The notes under the pieces are model-generated. The model ran no database searches. It was not told the origin of the DNA and saw nothing but the letters and a program-made list of their open reading frames with translations. A DNA stretch of 64,000 bases from Hofstenia miamia (lineage: Eukaryota; Xenacoelomorpha; Acoela), in the NCBI GenBank assembly GCA_004352715.1, contig SCFE01000091.1, forward strand, positions 1,614,726 through 1,678,725, in the 5' to 3' direction. Position numbers and translations under genes: made by a program. Below, in pieces: positions 22,378-34,566 of this stretch (within the stretch, counting starts at the first letter, position 1; each line of letters starts with the position of its first letter).

Positions 22378-22978
22378 AAATAAAGGATTATCTGTCCTGA
22401 CCAATGAGTGGTAAACCATAGTAATTCTCTTGCTGGGATGGGATTTCTTTGTGTCTAAGTGCTAAAGAGTGGAAATTTGATTGGAAACCATTCATACTAT
22501 GAATTTAATTGCCAGACCGTTCGCACGGAAAGTGCAATTAGGAGCAGATTTTCATTGTTTTTTAATGCACAACATAGTTTGTTAAAGTGAATTTTGCAAG
22601 TAATTGCAGCAAATCATGCATGGTGTTATTCTCTTCCTCTTATAATTTTGAAATTTTGACGTCTGTCTAGATTTAGGGGAGGCCATGCCCCCCTAAATGG
22701 CGCCACTGCACTTCATTTCAAAATTTGTGCAAAAAAGAAGCATTTATATAGTTCAATAGGATTTATCAACACGGATAAAGGTAAAATTTGGCTTATGTTA
22801 TTGAATTAGTAGCAAATTATAGATTGCATCGTGGGTCAAAACTCGTATCTGGAAACTTCTCGCTGTTCACTTATTCATTCATCTTATTTCATATATATAT
22901 ATATATATATTGAACTAAAAAAACTTACTTGCTATAAATTTTGGTATTGATCCTTGAGTTATAGGCAAAGTCTAACCA
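22378..22978. other. 601-bp segment present only in copy A
   Basis: Absent from copy B, where the two flanks join directly (27040/27041). It contains a TTTAGGGG...CCCCCCTAAA hairpin with GGCGCCACTGCA (about 22673-22716), resembling a decayed hAT-type end, and a (TA)n run (22892-22911). An insertion or deletion between haplotypes is possible. No clean target duplication is visible. Confidence 0.6.
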
Positions 22979-23124
22979 ATTTTCAAAATACATATTTGAC
23001 TCAATAGTTGCAATGAGAGAAATAGAAAGCTGGTGGGTATTTTGAGCGATTGGAAGCAAACTTAGCTGTGTAGGAATACGCCCAAACGACTAATAGTCTA
23101 TTGAACGTATGTTTTCTTTTAGTG

Positions 23125-23433
23125 CAGGCCCGTAAATTTGTTAATTTCATTGTTGTAACATTGCTCCTAATAATGCAATTCAAAGGTCTATTTTGCCTAT
23201 ATTTTCAAAAAAATTTCGCGGGGCTTAACACCGCTTTTGGTCACTTACTTGATCACTATCCGAGATGACCTCACAAGTCAAAAAATCCGCTTACGCCCAT
23301 GTATGCAACAAAAATAAAATGGTGTACAGGCTTGGTAAAATTTTAGTTTATATTATAAAGAAAGTCGAAATTCCATCAACACCTTCTAAATGTGCATCAA
23401 CCCCCTTAGGTGATTATGCTGGCTACGGGCCTG
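23125..23433. mobile_element. hAT-type MITE, 309 bp
   Basis: Ends CAGGCCCGTA and, inverted, TACGGGCCTG. It is flanked by TTTTAGTG (23117-23124) and TTTTATTG (23434-23441), an 8-bp target duplication with one mismatch. The CAGGsCCGTAGCCAGC type of end and the 8-bp duplication fit hAT elements. No transposase is encoded. The same element is at 27187-27495 in copy B. Confidence 0.7.
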
Positions 23434-23908
23434 TTTTATTGTGCATAATATATAAATGGAATAAGCATTTACATCTACTATAAGTATGTGAGTCATTTGA
23501 AATGAGCTATAAATGTCAAATTCTTATTTGAGTAAAGCCTGCTTCAAAATTTTTCCAGAAAAATAGCAATAAGGCAAATGTGCAAGAGTCTTTCGCTGGG
23601 CAATCTGGCTAACCTCCATATCTAATGAAAAGGCATGATTCCTCGAATGCATATTTTCGTATTGTATTGTTTATAATGAGGCACTAAATTAGTAATTTAT
23701 ATATGACGTTGTTACATGGTTGTAAATCATAAACCCTCTGAAAAGAGTCTATTTGCGCAGAAATAATAACTAAGTGCTATTGCAAAAATGCAAGAAAATG
23801 CACTAAATAGAGATTTGTTTGAAAGTATGTTTGAAGCTTTCCTCAGGCCATTGCCATGATATTACATGCTTTCAATGTGATTATTTATTTATCTATTGAA
23901 GGCAACAC

Positions 23909-24908
23909 NNNNNNNNNNNNNNNNNNNNNNNNNNNNNNNNNNNNNNNNNNNNNNNNNNNNNNNNNNNNNNNNNNNNNNNNNNNNNNNNNNNNNNNNNNNN
24001 NNNNNNNNNNNNNNNNNNNNNNNNNNNNNNNNNNNNNNNNNNNNNNNNNNNNNNNNNNNNNNNNNNNNNNNNNNNNNNNNNNNNNNNNNNNNNNNNNNNN
24101 NNNNNNNNNNNNNNNNNNNNNNNNNNNNNNNNNNNNNNNNNNNNNNNNNNNNNNNNNNNNNNNNNNNNNNNNNNNNNNNNNNNNNNNNNNNNNNNNNNNN
24201 NNNNNNNNNNNNNNNNNNNNNNNNNNNNNNNNNNNNNNNNNNNNNNNNNNNNNNNNNNNNNNNNNNNNNNNNNNNNNNNNNNNNNNNNNNNNNNNNNNNN
24301 NNNNNNNNNNNNNNNNNNNNNNNNNNNNNNNNNNNNNNNNNNNNNNNNNNNNNNNNNNNNNNNNNNNNNNNNNNNNNNNNNNNNNNNNNNNNNNNNNNNN
24401 NNNNNNNNNNNNNNNNNNNNNNNNNNNNNNNNNNNNNNNNNNNNNNNNNNNNNNNNNNNNNNNNNNNNNNNNNNNNNNNNNNNNNNNNNNNNNNNNNNNN
24501 NNNNNNNNNNNNNNNNNNNNNNNNNNNNNNNNNNNNNNNNNNNNNNNNNNNNNNNNNNNNNNNNNNNNNNNNNNNNNNNNNNNNNNNNNNNNNNNNNNNN
24601 NNNNNNNNNNNNNNNNNNNNNNNNNNNNNNNNNNNNNNNNNNNNNNNNNNNNNNNNNNNNNNNNNNNNNNNNNNNNNNNNNNNNNNNNNNNNNNNNNNNN
24701 NNNNNNNNNNNNNNNNNNNNNNNNNNNNNNNNNNNNNNNNNNNNNNNNNNNNNNNNNNNNNNNNNNNNNNNNNNNNNNNNNNNNNNNNNNNNNNNNNNNN
24801 NNNNNNNNNNNNNNNNNNNNNNNNNNNNNNNNNNNNNNNNNNNNNNNNNNNNNNNNNNNNNNNNNNNNNNNNNNNNNNNNNNNNNNNNNNNNNNNNNNNN
24901 NNNNNNNN
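23909..24908. other. Assembly gap of exactly 1000 Ns
   Basis: A round-number gap, so its true size is unknown. Both sides are the ends of the same duplicated sequence. Confidence 0.95.
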
Positions 24909-27900
24909 CGGATCGGACCTACATTTCGATAAAATTTCGAATCTGTTTCGGATGCAAACAATTTTAATAATTGTGTATATTGTACATCTTATACATTACG
25001 CACAATTTTACATTGAATGCCACTTTAAGTGTGTTAATAATCTTTCTAAGTGAAATTTTGTAATTGATTTCATTGTTCATACAACAAGTTATTCCTTCCC
25101 ATAACTTATAAAATCTGTGAAATTGCGATTCATGTTAGCCATCATATAATGATGAAATTGTACAGCACCCAAAAACATTTGTTTGTATAAACTTGCAAAT
25201 GGAAAATCAAAAGAAACACAGAGAAGCAAGTGGAATACCTTAATTGCTGCAAACACCGCCAAAATTTAATGATCTCTGATATAATTTGGGATGCTCTTCA
25301 ATCAAAAAATGTAAGATGCACTATAAAATCACTAATACAAACATTTCTAGTGAGCCATACATCTTTGGAATAGCAATAATAGGGTATTAATTTATTTAAT
25401 GTTGCTATTATATAATTTAAAATTTGTAATCGAATCTAGAATCCAATTTCAATGAAAAGTAAAATTCAAAATTTATATTTAAATTTCAAATTTAGTTTGA
25501 AAAAATGAATTTTTCTATCACGAATTTTAATACGCTCTACCACAATTTTTTTTAATGTCTTGCAATACATAGTTTGTTATTTACTTTGCCATTGTTTGTG
25601 CTATTCTTGTTTTCATCACCTTAGCTGCAATTTTGAACTAAGTTTTATATTGTTGCTTGAAACAACTTCAATTCTCAATTCATAGTAGCATTGCAAAATT
25701 GTGATTTTTTATTTGAACATAATATAATTAATAGGGCGGTAATACAATAACTCAACTATTTAAACAATATAAATATATTATGATTATAGTGGATGGCAAT
25801 TTTAGAAATTAGATTATTACAAAGCTTACAAATAAGCAAAAAAATTAATTTATTGGAGTTTTGGCGGAGCAATTATCAATTTCCGCTTACAGTCAAAGTC
25901 ATATCAATCAGTAACGGATTTGCTTCTTGTGGGTGGACAATAAATTTCAAACATAAATGGACATTGGCCGCGTTTTAGGTCCATTTTACTATCGTTGACA
26001 AAAACATTTCTGGAATTTCTTTGTTTGCTTTAATACTATTGTACATTTCAAAATTTTACATTCATTTTTAAACACATAATACAGTATGTATAGAATTCAC
26101 TACATTTGAGTTGATCTGCATGCACTATTGCGTGTCGTCCCATTTTTTCAATACCTCGGTCCAAGCCCGATCCTGTCCTCACCGGTGTATCGTATGTGTT
26201 CATATTTGATCTAAAGACAGTGTTGAGCACTTAAAATTTTCTATTCGCATTTGAAAAAACATGTATATATTTTAAATCCGTACTTATGTATTTTTAGAAT
26301 ACTTATTTATATTCAGACCCGTTTGGATGGAAAACTAAAATTCTTTTAAAAATTCGGATCTGATCGGATCAGATCCTAAAATGTTGGATCCGATTCCATC
26401 TTTCACTCAACTTGACTGCAAAGAAATAACAGCCCTTGCAGGTGCATTATAGTTTCAGGAAGAAACTGAAAGATACCGTAATGAAACACAATTCCTAAAT
26501 CAAGTTGACGTCCAGCAAGTAAAATAAGTTTTAAAATAATTGTTAGTCTTCACTTTCAAGGTGTTGCAGAAAAAGATAACATTCAGTGAAATCTTTGGCA
26601 TCTGTGATATTCGCTTGTGAAATAGGATGGAATATGTGTGTGCTATCATAGAAATATATCTTAAGAAAACTGTGTCCGAATGTGCGTAAAAATATGCTTC
26701 ATTCTCTAAGCATATACATTTAAATACTACCCCTTAAATAGTTATGATGTTTAATGCACGCTTTCTCAATAATTGATAATACTTTTTGATTAATCTACTG
26801 ATAAACGGGACTTAATTATGACATTATAGTTGTATAATTATAAACTTCTCAGTGCTGTCAACAAAAAACTTCATTTTGTTTTTAATGTAAACTTCATTGT
26901 TGGTTATGACAGTATAAGCATGTTTTTTTATAACACAGTTTAAGGTTTTCTTGTTACATCAAGCAAATTTTAGTTAAATAAAATTATTTACATGCAAAGT
27001 GTTATAATGTTAACATCTACAATTGTAGATTTTGGCACGAATTTTCAAAATACATATTTGACTCAATAGTTGCAATGAGAGAAATAGAAAGCTGGTGGGT
27101 ATTTTGAGCGATTGGAAGCAAACTTAGCTGTGTAGGAATACGCCCAAACGACTAATAGTCTATTGAACGTATGTTTTGTTTTAGTGCAGGCCCGTAAATT
27201 TGTTAATTTCATTGTTGTAACATTGCTCCTAATAATGCAATTCAAAGGTCTATTTTGCCTATATTTTCAAAAAAATTTCGCGGGGCTTAACACCGCTTTT
27301 GGTCACTTACTTGATCACTATCCGAGATGACCTCACAAGTCAAAAAATCCGCTTACGCCCATGTATGCAACAAAAATAAAATGGTGTACAGGCTTGGTAA
27401 AATTTTAGTTTATATTATAAAGAAAGTCGAAATTCCATCAACACCTTCTAAATGTGCATCAACCCCCTTAGGTGATTATGCTGGCTACGGGCCTGTTTTA
27501 TTGTGCATAATATATAAATGGAATAAGCATTTACATCTACTATAAGTATGTGAGTCATTTGAAATGAGCTATAAATGTCAAATTCTTATTTGAGTAAAGC
27601 CTGCTTCAAAATTTTTCCAGAAAAATAGCAATAAGGCAAATGTGCAAGAGTCTTTCGCTGGGCAATCTGGCTAACCTCCATATCTAATGAAAAGGCATGA
27701 TTCCTCGAATGCATATTTTCGTATTGTATTGTTTATAATGAGGCACTAAATTAGTAATTTATATATGACGTTGTTACATGGTTGTAAATCATAAACCCTC
27801 TGAAAAGAGTCTATTTGCGCAGAAATAATAACTAAGTGCTATTGCAAAAATGCAAGAAAATGCACTAAATAGAGATTTGTTTGAAAGTATGTTTGAAGCT

Positions 27901-27970
27901 TTCCTCAGGCCATTGCCATGATATTACATGCTTTCAATGTGATTATTTATTTATCTATTGAAGGCAACAC
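24909..27970. repeat. Copy B of the near-duplicate
   Basis: Matches 20300-23908. Relative to copy A it has about 54 bp net extra sequence at 25760-25970 and lacks the 601-bp segment. Its left end is the first base after the gap. Sequence from 27971 on is not repeated in copy A because that contig stops there. Confidence 0.85.
27187..27495. mobile_element. hAT-type MITE, copy B
   Basis: Same element as 23125-23433, at an offset of 4062 bp. Confidence 0.7.
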
Positions 27971-28715
27971 ATTGTAAACAGTTTAGTTTCAAAGAGAAAG
28001 GCTGGGCTCGCAATTCAAAGGTACGGATTATTTATTTATTGCATCAGAATTCATTTTATGTTACCACTAAAAATGCTAACATCAGTTATGCTCTATTAGT
28101 GAATATCTATTAGAAAGTAATGTAGTAATCACTTATCTCCCCAACCGTGATTTGAAATTAAGTTTGACATTTGGCATTGAACCATGAGTTTGAAGAGATT
28201 TGATTTCAACAAAAAATTTTAGACATTATTTAACATACTTTTTATGTCTTTGACAATATGAGGCAAGCAGTTCGTAATTATAGAAGCCTAAAATGTCGAT
28301 TTTATTTACATACTAATTTCGTTCTGCAAAAAACAGCTAATTAGCAACACTAATTATGGCGAATTTTTGGCCGAAATAAACAAATATTGCCAGAAGAAAG
28401 ACCAAATTTGAAATGGTTTTAAGAAACCTAAAAAACGAAAAAATTGTATTTCATCGAGATACAGAAATTATGAGTAAATATGTACATGCACAACAAACAA
28501 ATATAAGATGAACACTTAAACCAAGTCTCTTTGTACAATTTTGAAATTTGACTGAAATTGAATACATTTATATATTTTTGATTTCATACCAAGTATTGAT
28601 AAAAAAATTGTCCTACTCATGACTAACTTAAGCTTAAAAATTTTATGACTATCCTTGGTTTTAATGCAGAGCTCAATATCTTTTGCAATTCGAAGAGTAC
28701 ACTCTTTAAATTTTC
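27971..28715. other. AT-rich sequence, nothing recognised
   Basis: No gene or structured repeat was seen. Confidence 0.4.
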
Positions 28716-29030
28716 TAGGTAAAACACCTAAAATAGCACCTAGATTTTTAGGTAAAAAAGGCGCACCTAGATGTTAGGTAAAATACCTAAAATTTGGACA
28801 CCCTAATATTTAGGGAGAATACCGAAAATATTCTAGGTATTTTTCCAAAATTTTGTGTCTCTGTATTACCTAAAATCTAGGTATGCCTTCTTCACCTAGA
28901 AATCCAGGAGATTTTTTGGTGTCTCAATTCTAAGTATTTTACCTAAAAATCTAGGTGATTTTTTTAGGCATTTACATTTAGGGAAAATATCTAAAATATT
29001 TTACCTATTTTTTTCTAAATGTTTGTGTAG
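28716..29030. repeat. Cluster of CCTAAAAT/AGGT inverted motifs
   Basis: About a dozen copies of short arms such as ACCTAGATTTTTAGGT, TAGGTAAAATACCTA and CCTAAAATCTAGGT in both orientations in 300 bp. The sequence can fold on itself repeatedly. It may be a foldback MITE or a degenerate palindromic satellite. There is no coding content. Confidence 0.6.
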
Positions 29031-29162
29031 ATGCCAAAAATTAATTGATTTCTTTGAAATGTAATCCTATATACACACAGTCTTAAATTGTACTAATGTT
29101 CAAAAATGTTTTGTACATTAAAGATCAAAACAAAATCTATGTTACAATGGATTTTGCATTAC

Positions 29163-29417
29163 TTTTGAGTTTACGTACAGAATTCTGACATTCAATGAGA
29201 ATGCTATCTGTATAATGGTAATGCAGTCCATACAGCAGTTATCAATTAAAATCCGCAAATGTTTTACTTCGGTATTGGAGCAACAATTGAGACAGTGAGA
29301 AAGCTGAACTATTCTGTCAATGGCTTCTAAAATTGATTCAACAGCAATAATTTCTTTATTATAAGTAAAAAAGTTTGATTCAGAGTCGCCAAAATCACTC
29401 CAGAAATCTTCCATCAC
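29163..29417 (-). CDS. Possible internal exon, unknown protein
   Basis: An 85-codon open segment on the minus strand. It is preceded by a splice-acceptor-like tract (tttctctatttag directly before 29417) and followed by a donor-like GTAATG (from 29162), giving 255 bp in phase 0 at both ends. The peptide is acidic at the start (MEDFWSDFGDSESNFF) and cysteine-containing later (HCLNCC, DNCCMDC). I recognise no family. It could be an exon of a host gene on the minus strand, or chance. Confidence 0.3.
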
Positions 29418-29518
29418 CTAAATAGAGAAACCAACGTCAGAAAAGTTCATTTAATGTAGTTATACCATGCAATCAACATAAAATGAATTTTATGTTTACA
29501 CCTTGCAAAACATAATTA

Positions 29519-30031
29519 TATATTTATATATATATATATATATATNNNNNNNNNNNNNNNNNNNNNNNNNNNNNNNNNNNNNNNNNNNNNNNNNNNNNNN
29601 NNNNNNNNNNNNNNNNNNNNNNNNNNNNNNNNNNNNNNNNNNNNNNNNNNNNNNNNNNNNNNNNNNNNNNNNNNNNNNNNNNNNNNNNNNNNNNNNNNNN
29701 NNNNNNNNNNNNNNNNNNNNNNNNNNNNNNNNNNNNNNNNNNNNNNNNNNNNNNNNNNNNNNNNNNNNNNNNNNNNNNNNNNNNNNNNNNNNNNNNNNNN
29801 NNNNNNNNNNNNNNNNNNNNNNNNNNNNNNNNNNNNNNNNNNNNNNNNNNNNNNNNNNNNNNNNNNNNNNNNNNNNNNNNNNNNNNNNNNNNNNNNNNNN
29901 NNNNNNNNNNNNNNNNNNNNNNNNNNNNNNNNNNNNNNNNNNNNNNNNNNNNNNNNNNNNNNNNNNNNNNNNNNNNNNNNNNNNNNNNNNNNNNNNNNNN
30001 NNNNNNNNNNNNNNNNNNNNNNNNNNNNNNN
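29519..30031. other. (TA)n tract and assembly gap
   Basis: TA repeats from about 29519 to 29545, then 486 Ns (29546-30031). ORFs through it are artefacts. Confidence 0.9.
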
Positions 30032-30444
30032 TCAGATATTGTTTTCTGATAAAGAATTTTAATCTATTACAGAGAGCAATGCCGAATTTATGTGCGTAAC
30101 TGCAATTATTTTTCAGTGATGCATTTGAAATGTATATGCGTGTATATTCACTGGAAATATGATCCTAATATATAATATGTTTAAAATATAATATATAATT
30201 ATATTTTAGGAACAATAATTACAATCTATAATTGCCCAACAGGTTTAACCCCAAGAATTTTGTTTCCAGTTTCTTAAATTGATGTCGACTGAAATTGAGT
30301 TATATAGATAAGATTGTTCTGTGTCAATTTGTTTTGAAATATGTCATGTACAAAGAAAAAAACACAAATATTATATTGAGGACAAAATTACCCAAAACAG
30401 CTAAAAAAACATCTATTGTTGACCTTAAACTCTACAGATGATGT

Positions 30445-31305
30445 GCAGATGTCAAAAGCTGATTCTTTTTGAAGGGTGATCCACTAATAAAGAAACAAAG
30501 AAATGAAAGGACTACATTTCACAATCTGGTCATCATTTTGGTCTCACTCTACCTTGGAACTGGTCACAACATTACAGGTGATCATTATTTCTCCAGCATG
30601 ACGACTACAACCGCCTTGCTAAATCAACACAGAATGACTTATGAGAAATAAGCTTGAAATCCCGAAGGTTCTGCACAGCAAAATGGAGTTGCATCAAACG
30701 GAATTTGTCTTCGGAGGTCCAAGAAACAAGATTACTATTTGTGCGTATTCAAAAAAAGAAGAAAATCGACCACATGATATTGTCCCTGCACAATTCCAAA
30801 GAAGTCAGTGAGACTGAGAAAAAGATGCCTATGATCATCTTGGATTATAGTTCTATCAAAGCTGGGGTGAATTCTTTCAACCAAAAGTCAAAAACCTATT
30901 CTACTAGGTTCCAGACAAGAAGATGGACTATGGTTCATTTCAAAAACTGGCTGGATGTTGGTGCACTCAACACTTTCACTCTTTTTGGATTGTGTCTTCT
31001 TAATTGGACAACATCTCAACATGGATGAAGACGGGCCTTCCTCAAACTTTGACACTTGAATTGACCTCAGAGCATATGATAAATCGTCTTCAAAATAACG
31101 CAGCATTGCATCGTTCTGTGGCTAAAAAGATTGAAAAATTCGTCAATGACGCTCAAAGCAGCCATCAGGATCTGAAAAACAAATGAAACAACGCTGTTCT
31201 CTGTGCAGTCTCTGGAAAATTGTAAAGATTGTGCAATTAGACCAGAATGAGCTGTCAAATTTGTGATCAGAGTGTCTGCGGGAAACATTCCAAAGTTGTT
31301 GGTTG
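30445..31305 (+). pseudogene. Second piggyBac transposase remnant
   Basis: C-terminal half of a piggyBac transposase, from a different family than the copy at 5457. YLGTGHNITGDHYFSSM (30568-30600) matches the block around the second catalytic Asp. After frame changes, NSKEVSETEKKMPMIILDYS and GVNSFNQKSKTYSTRFQTRRW (about 30790-30930) match the GVDxxDQ block, but the Asp residues read as Asn. A C-terminal cysteine finger is recoverable near 31245-31295 (CQICDQSVCGKHS) in another frame. The N-terminal half is missing or lies in the gap to the left. At least two frameshifts and the lost acidic residues make it inactive. TTAA-flanked ends were not located. Confidence 0.75.
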
Positions 31306-31309
31306 ATTT

Positions 31310-32270
31310 GTGATAGTTGAATTATGACTATTGAGATTGAGTTTATGATTCATGTAATAAACTTTTTGACAACATACATGTAGTACAAAAAGCAAAACTA
31401 GACTTGCAAATTCTGTTAACACTTTCATAAATTTTATAAAATGACACCAGGCTATCGAAAGTAATGATAAATAAATCTTAAGCTATAAAATCTTTAATTA
31501 TGCGTAATAACAACATAATATTGGTATGATTTCAAAAATCACAAGTCGGCCAGATTAAGGCCGGGACAACGTTGGCCGTTCTAATGTTAATTCATAAATT
31601 ATGCTTTAATATTGAATATTGTAATCAATAAATTTTAAACAACACGCTCTCATTTTCTGTGTAATGTGAGTAATGCAATTTTTTTTAAAATACAATAATT
31701 TATTATTGAATTACACAAACACTAACAAGTATCAGAAAAATTGACATTAACCATTTTTTAAATTTCAAAATAATCGGATTTGTACAGTGTTGACACCAAT
31801 ATTTTTGAAACTTCTAAATATATGCATAAAGAAATTTGGGAAAGCGCTGCAAAAATTTGATTTTTTAAATATATTTACAGTAGGTAATATTGACATTTAT
31901 GGAAATCGAACTAGGGGCTTTTTCAAACGTGCATAAAATGGTAACAAAATGTCCGATATAAATATTAACAGAAAATTCGAATTTTCAACAAAAATGTAAC
32001 TTTGGAGCCAAAAATCGCATTGTAAAAGTTCATGTCAATGCACAAGATAAGATTGCATAAAGGTATTAAACCATGTTGGAAAAAAAGTACACTTTATATA
32101 AAAAACATAATGCACACAAAAATTTTTAACATAAATGTATCTTAAAAATAATATAAAATCAATAAGTAACTATAAAAATAATTATAATCCATTAGGATTT
32201 AAGAATGTCAAATATTGGATTGTTTGACTGTTAGTTGTCTTCCACGCTAACGATCATAAAGTGATCCATC
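31310..32270. other. AT-rich sequence, nothing recognised
   Basis: A short GC-richer patch (GTCGGCCAGATTAAGGCCGG, about 31546-31566) has an inverted GGCC core. Nothing else was seen. Confidence 0.4.
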
Positions 32271-32271
32271 T

Positions 32272-33357
32272 AAGGGTGCATTCACACAGAAAGATTGTGC
32301 TTGCTAGAGCGAGCTTTTGCCGTTCACACAGAAAGCGAGCTTGCGCTAGCTTTAAATCTTGGGTATTCACATAGAGAGATTGCGATATTTTCTAGCAATG
32401 TATTAAAGCCAGAGTGTTCACACAGCGCGATTGTGCTTGCGATATTTTCTAGCAATGTATTAAAGCCAGGGTGTTCACACAGCGCGATTGTGCGAGCTTG
32501 GGCTCGCTAGAGATTTAAACAGTTGAGTTACTGAGAGAGCATTCACACAGAAAGATTTATCGCAATCCCAATTAAAGCCTAGCGCGAGCGATATTTTCTA
32601 ACACATGTTTAAAGATAGTTCTATTCACACAGAAAGCGCGCGAGTGCGCGATTGTAAAAGATTGTAAATTTGATTTTAAACATGCTAAATATTTTTGACG
32701 ATGACATCTCCCAATAATTTAAATTCATGCCAAAAATTTGTACGAAGTACGTATAATGTATTTAGTTTCAAATTATTATTTAATATTATCACAAAAATGG
32801 TATTATTAAACATATTTGTAAAATAGGTTTTGTCCACAAAATTTTTTATTTATAGCAGTTACTATTTAAAGTATAGAAACTGCTTTAAAAAAAAAATTTT
32901 TTGTTTTCTATATTCTTAAAATCTGCCTAAATTAGAAAAAGTTTTTTAATTCACCAGTAATTTAGAATTTCAAAAAATATAAATTGCATTAAGGTTTATC
33001 AAATGATTTTCAGTAAGTTATTTACATAAAGATCAATTAAATTACATAAAAATTAATAAAATATAACAATGTGTAGAGAATATTATTGAATATTTTCCTA
33101 ATGGCAATTAAAAATTAATACATTGCTAGAAATCTATCGCAAGCGCAAGCTCGCTTTCTGTGTGAATTCAACTATCTTAAAACATGTGTTAAAAAATATA
33201 GCAAGCGCACGCCCTCTGTGTGAATGTGAATTCTACTATCTTAAAACATGTGTTTAAATTACAAGTGCGATATCGCGATCTCTCTGTGTGAATACCCTCC
33301 TTTATTTCCTCTTGTTTAAATCTCAAGATTGGCTTTATCGCTCGCTTTCTGTGTGAA
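32272..33357. mobile_element. Foldback element with tandemly repeated inverted arms
   Basis: The left arm (32272-32660) holds seven units starting TTCACACAGAAAG or variants (32281, 32323, 32366, 32417, 32474, 32542, 32624), each followed by GC-rich GCGAGC/TAGCAA blocks. The right arm (33120-33357) holds four units in the opposite orientation ending CTTTCTGTGTGAA (33154, 33214, 33280, 33345). The middle (32660-33120) is AT-rich and non-coding. The outer ends AAGGGTGCATTCACACAG and, inverted, CTGTGTGAATACCCTCCTT are similar. Long arms made of short repeats are the hallmark of foldback transposons. No transposase is present. Confidence 0.7.
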
Positions 33358-33454
33358 TTGAACTCTATTATTTAGGATAATCAGCCACAAGCGGAAATTT
33401 AAAATTTCGCTCCAAATATAGATACAAAAAGTCACACAGTATCAACACCAAATT

Positions 33455-33600
33455 TCCTGAGGCTGAACAAATTATTTACAGAAAATGTGGAATTGTTCAT
33501 AAAAGAAGAGAATGTAGAATTTAAGACAATCTTTGCAATAAATGTAAAGGACCAAACTAAAAAATGTGTCGAGCACATCTTTGCAGGAAATGTATAGATG
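33455..33600 (+). pseudogene. Retroelement gag zinc-knuckle remnant
   Basis: One frame reads YRKCGIVHKRREC, then a stop, then CNKCKGPN, resembling paired gag knuckles of gypsy-like elements in invertebrates (CxxCGxxHxRxxC...CxxCxxxxH). The surroundings are decayed and no pol sequence follows. A remnant of an LTR retrotransposon is the simplest reading. Confidence 0.4.
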
Positions 33601-34566
33601 TTGTTCAAGACATGGTGTATTCACGTGATGAAGCGATAAGTACTAGCATATACCTGTGATGCGCGAACTAAGAAAGTCAATATAGTCGAAACATTAGCAA
33701 CAATAAATATTAAACTTCTTAAAATCAAAGTGGAATTTCTCATCTTTTGATCTGCCGAAAAGATTCATAAAAAATTAATATACAAAACACCAGTTAAAGA
33801 AGCATTCATTCATAATGAGGTTAGCTTTTGCCAATGATGATGGTGTCCTCTACTGGTAGCGCACCTCCTGCATTACTTTAAATCAGTAAGAGTCCTGGAT
33901 ACGAAGAAGAGGATTATCTTAATGTTCTGCTCAACGTCCGAATACTCCAATGAACTGATCAACATACTATAGGTCGGGCCGGGTCATGGGTCAATTGTCT
34001 ATTCAAAGTATTTGTATTGAGACAAATGCTAGTCTACTTAACATCCCCCTTCGGGGAATACCTTAATGAATTCATGTTAATTTGATCAAGTTATCATACA
34101 ACACATGTCTTTTTGTGCATAGTGCTGTTTAAATAATGTCATACCATATATTTTCAAACAAAAAATTTACTTAATAATTTACTTTGTTCGTAGCCAGTGT
34201 AAACTACTATGTCCCGTTTATATTCCCATTTTTCTTAAGTACTTAATATAATTCTTATGAATTTTTACTCATAATAGTCTTGAATGTGTTACATTGTCCA
34301 GTCTTTATAATACATCTGGTGATATTGAAATTTTAGATGCAACTTGCCCTAATTAATTTGATTGAATTTTGTAGATATTTTGTAATGCCTTATGAACGAA
34401 AGATCGCTATCAAACACAATATCCAGATTACATGTTTTTGAAATTACATTGTGATGCATTGAATTTGGAAGATGGCCACTAAATTTTGGTTTGAGATGTT
34501 GACAATATTTATTAAATGTTGTCAACTCTTTTTTGATGGCACTAAGAAATAATACTAAATTTGAAG
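33601..34566. other. AT-rich sequence, nothing firm
   Basis: A GGTCGGGCCGGGTCATGGGTC patch at about 33972-33992 resembles the GGGTCGGGTC motif dispersed elsewhere in the window. No gene is recognised. Confidence 0.35.

Larger units (their letters stand above)
20300..23908. repeat. Copy A of a 3-3.6 kb near-duplicate (likely haplotype overlap)
   Basis: Matches 24909-27970 in the same orientation with scattered substitutions and a few indels. Its right end coincides with the start of the 1000-N gap. It contains a 601-bp stretch (22378-22978) absent from copy B. Best explained as allelic contigs placed in tandem. Confidence 0.85.

Noticed and set aside
23856-25053. Long ORFs of 358-385 codons across the 1000-N gap on both strands
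   Set aside because: They consist almost only of Ns translated as X.
20300-27970. A genuine recent tandem duplication
   Set aside because: Both copies end exactly at the gap edges. Haplotype overlap is simpler, though it is not proven.
32281-33357. Regularly repeated units resembling a CRISPR array
   Set aside because: Units vary, spacing is irregular, the two arms are inverted and there are no Cas genes. A foldback transposon explains it.
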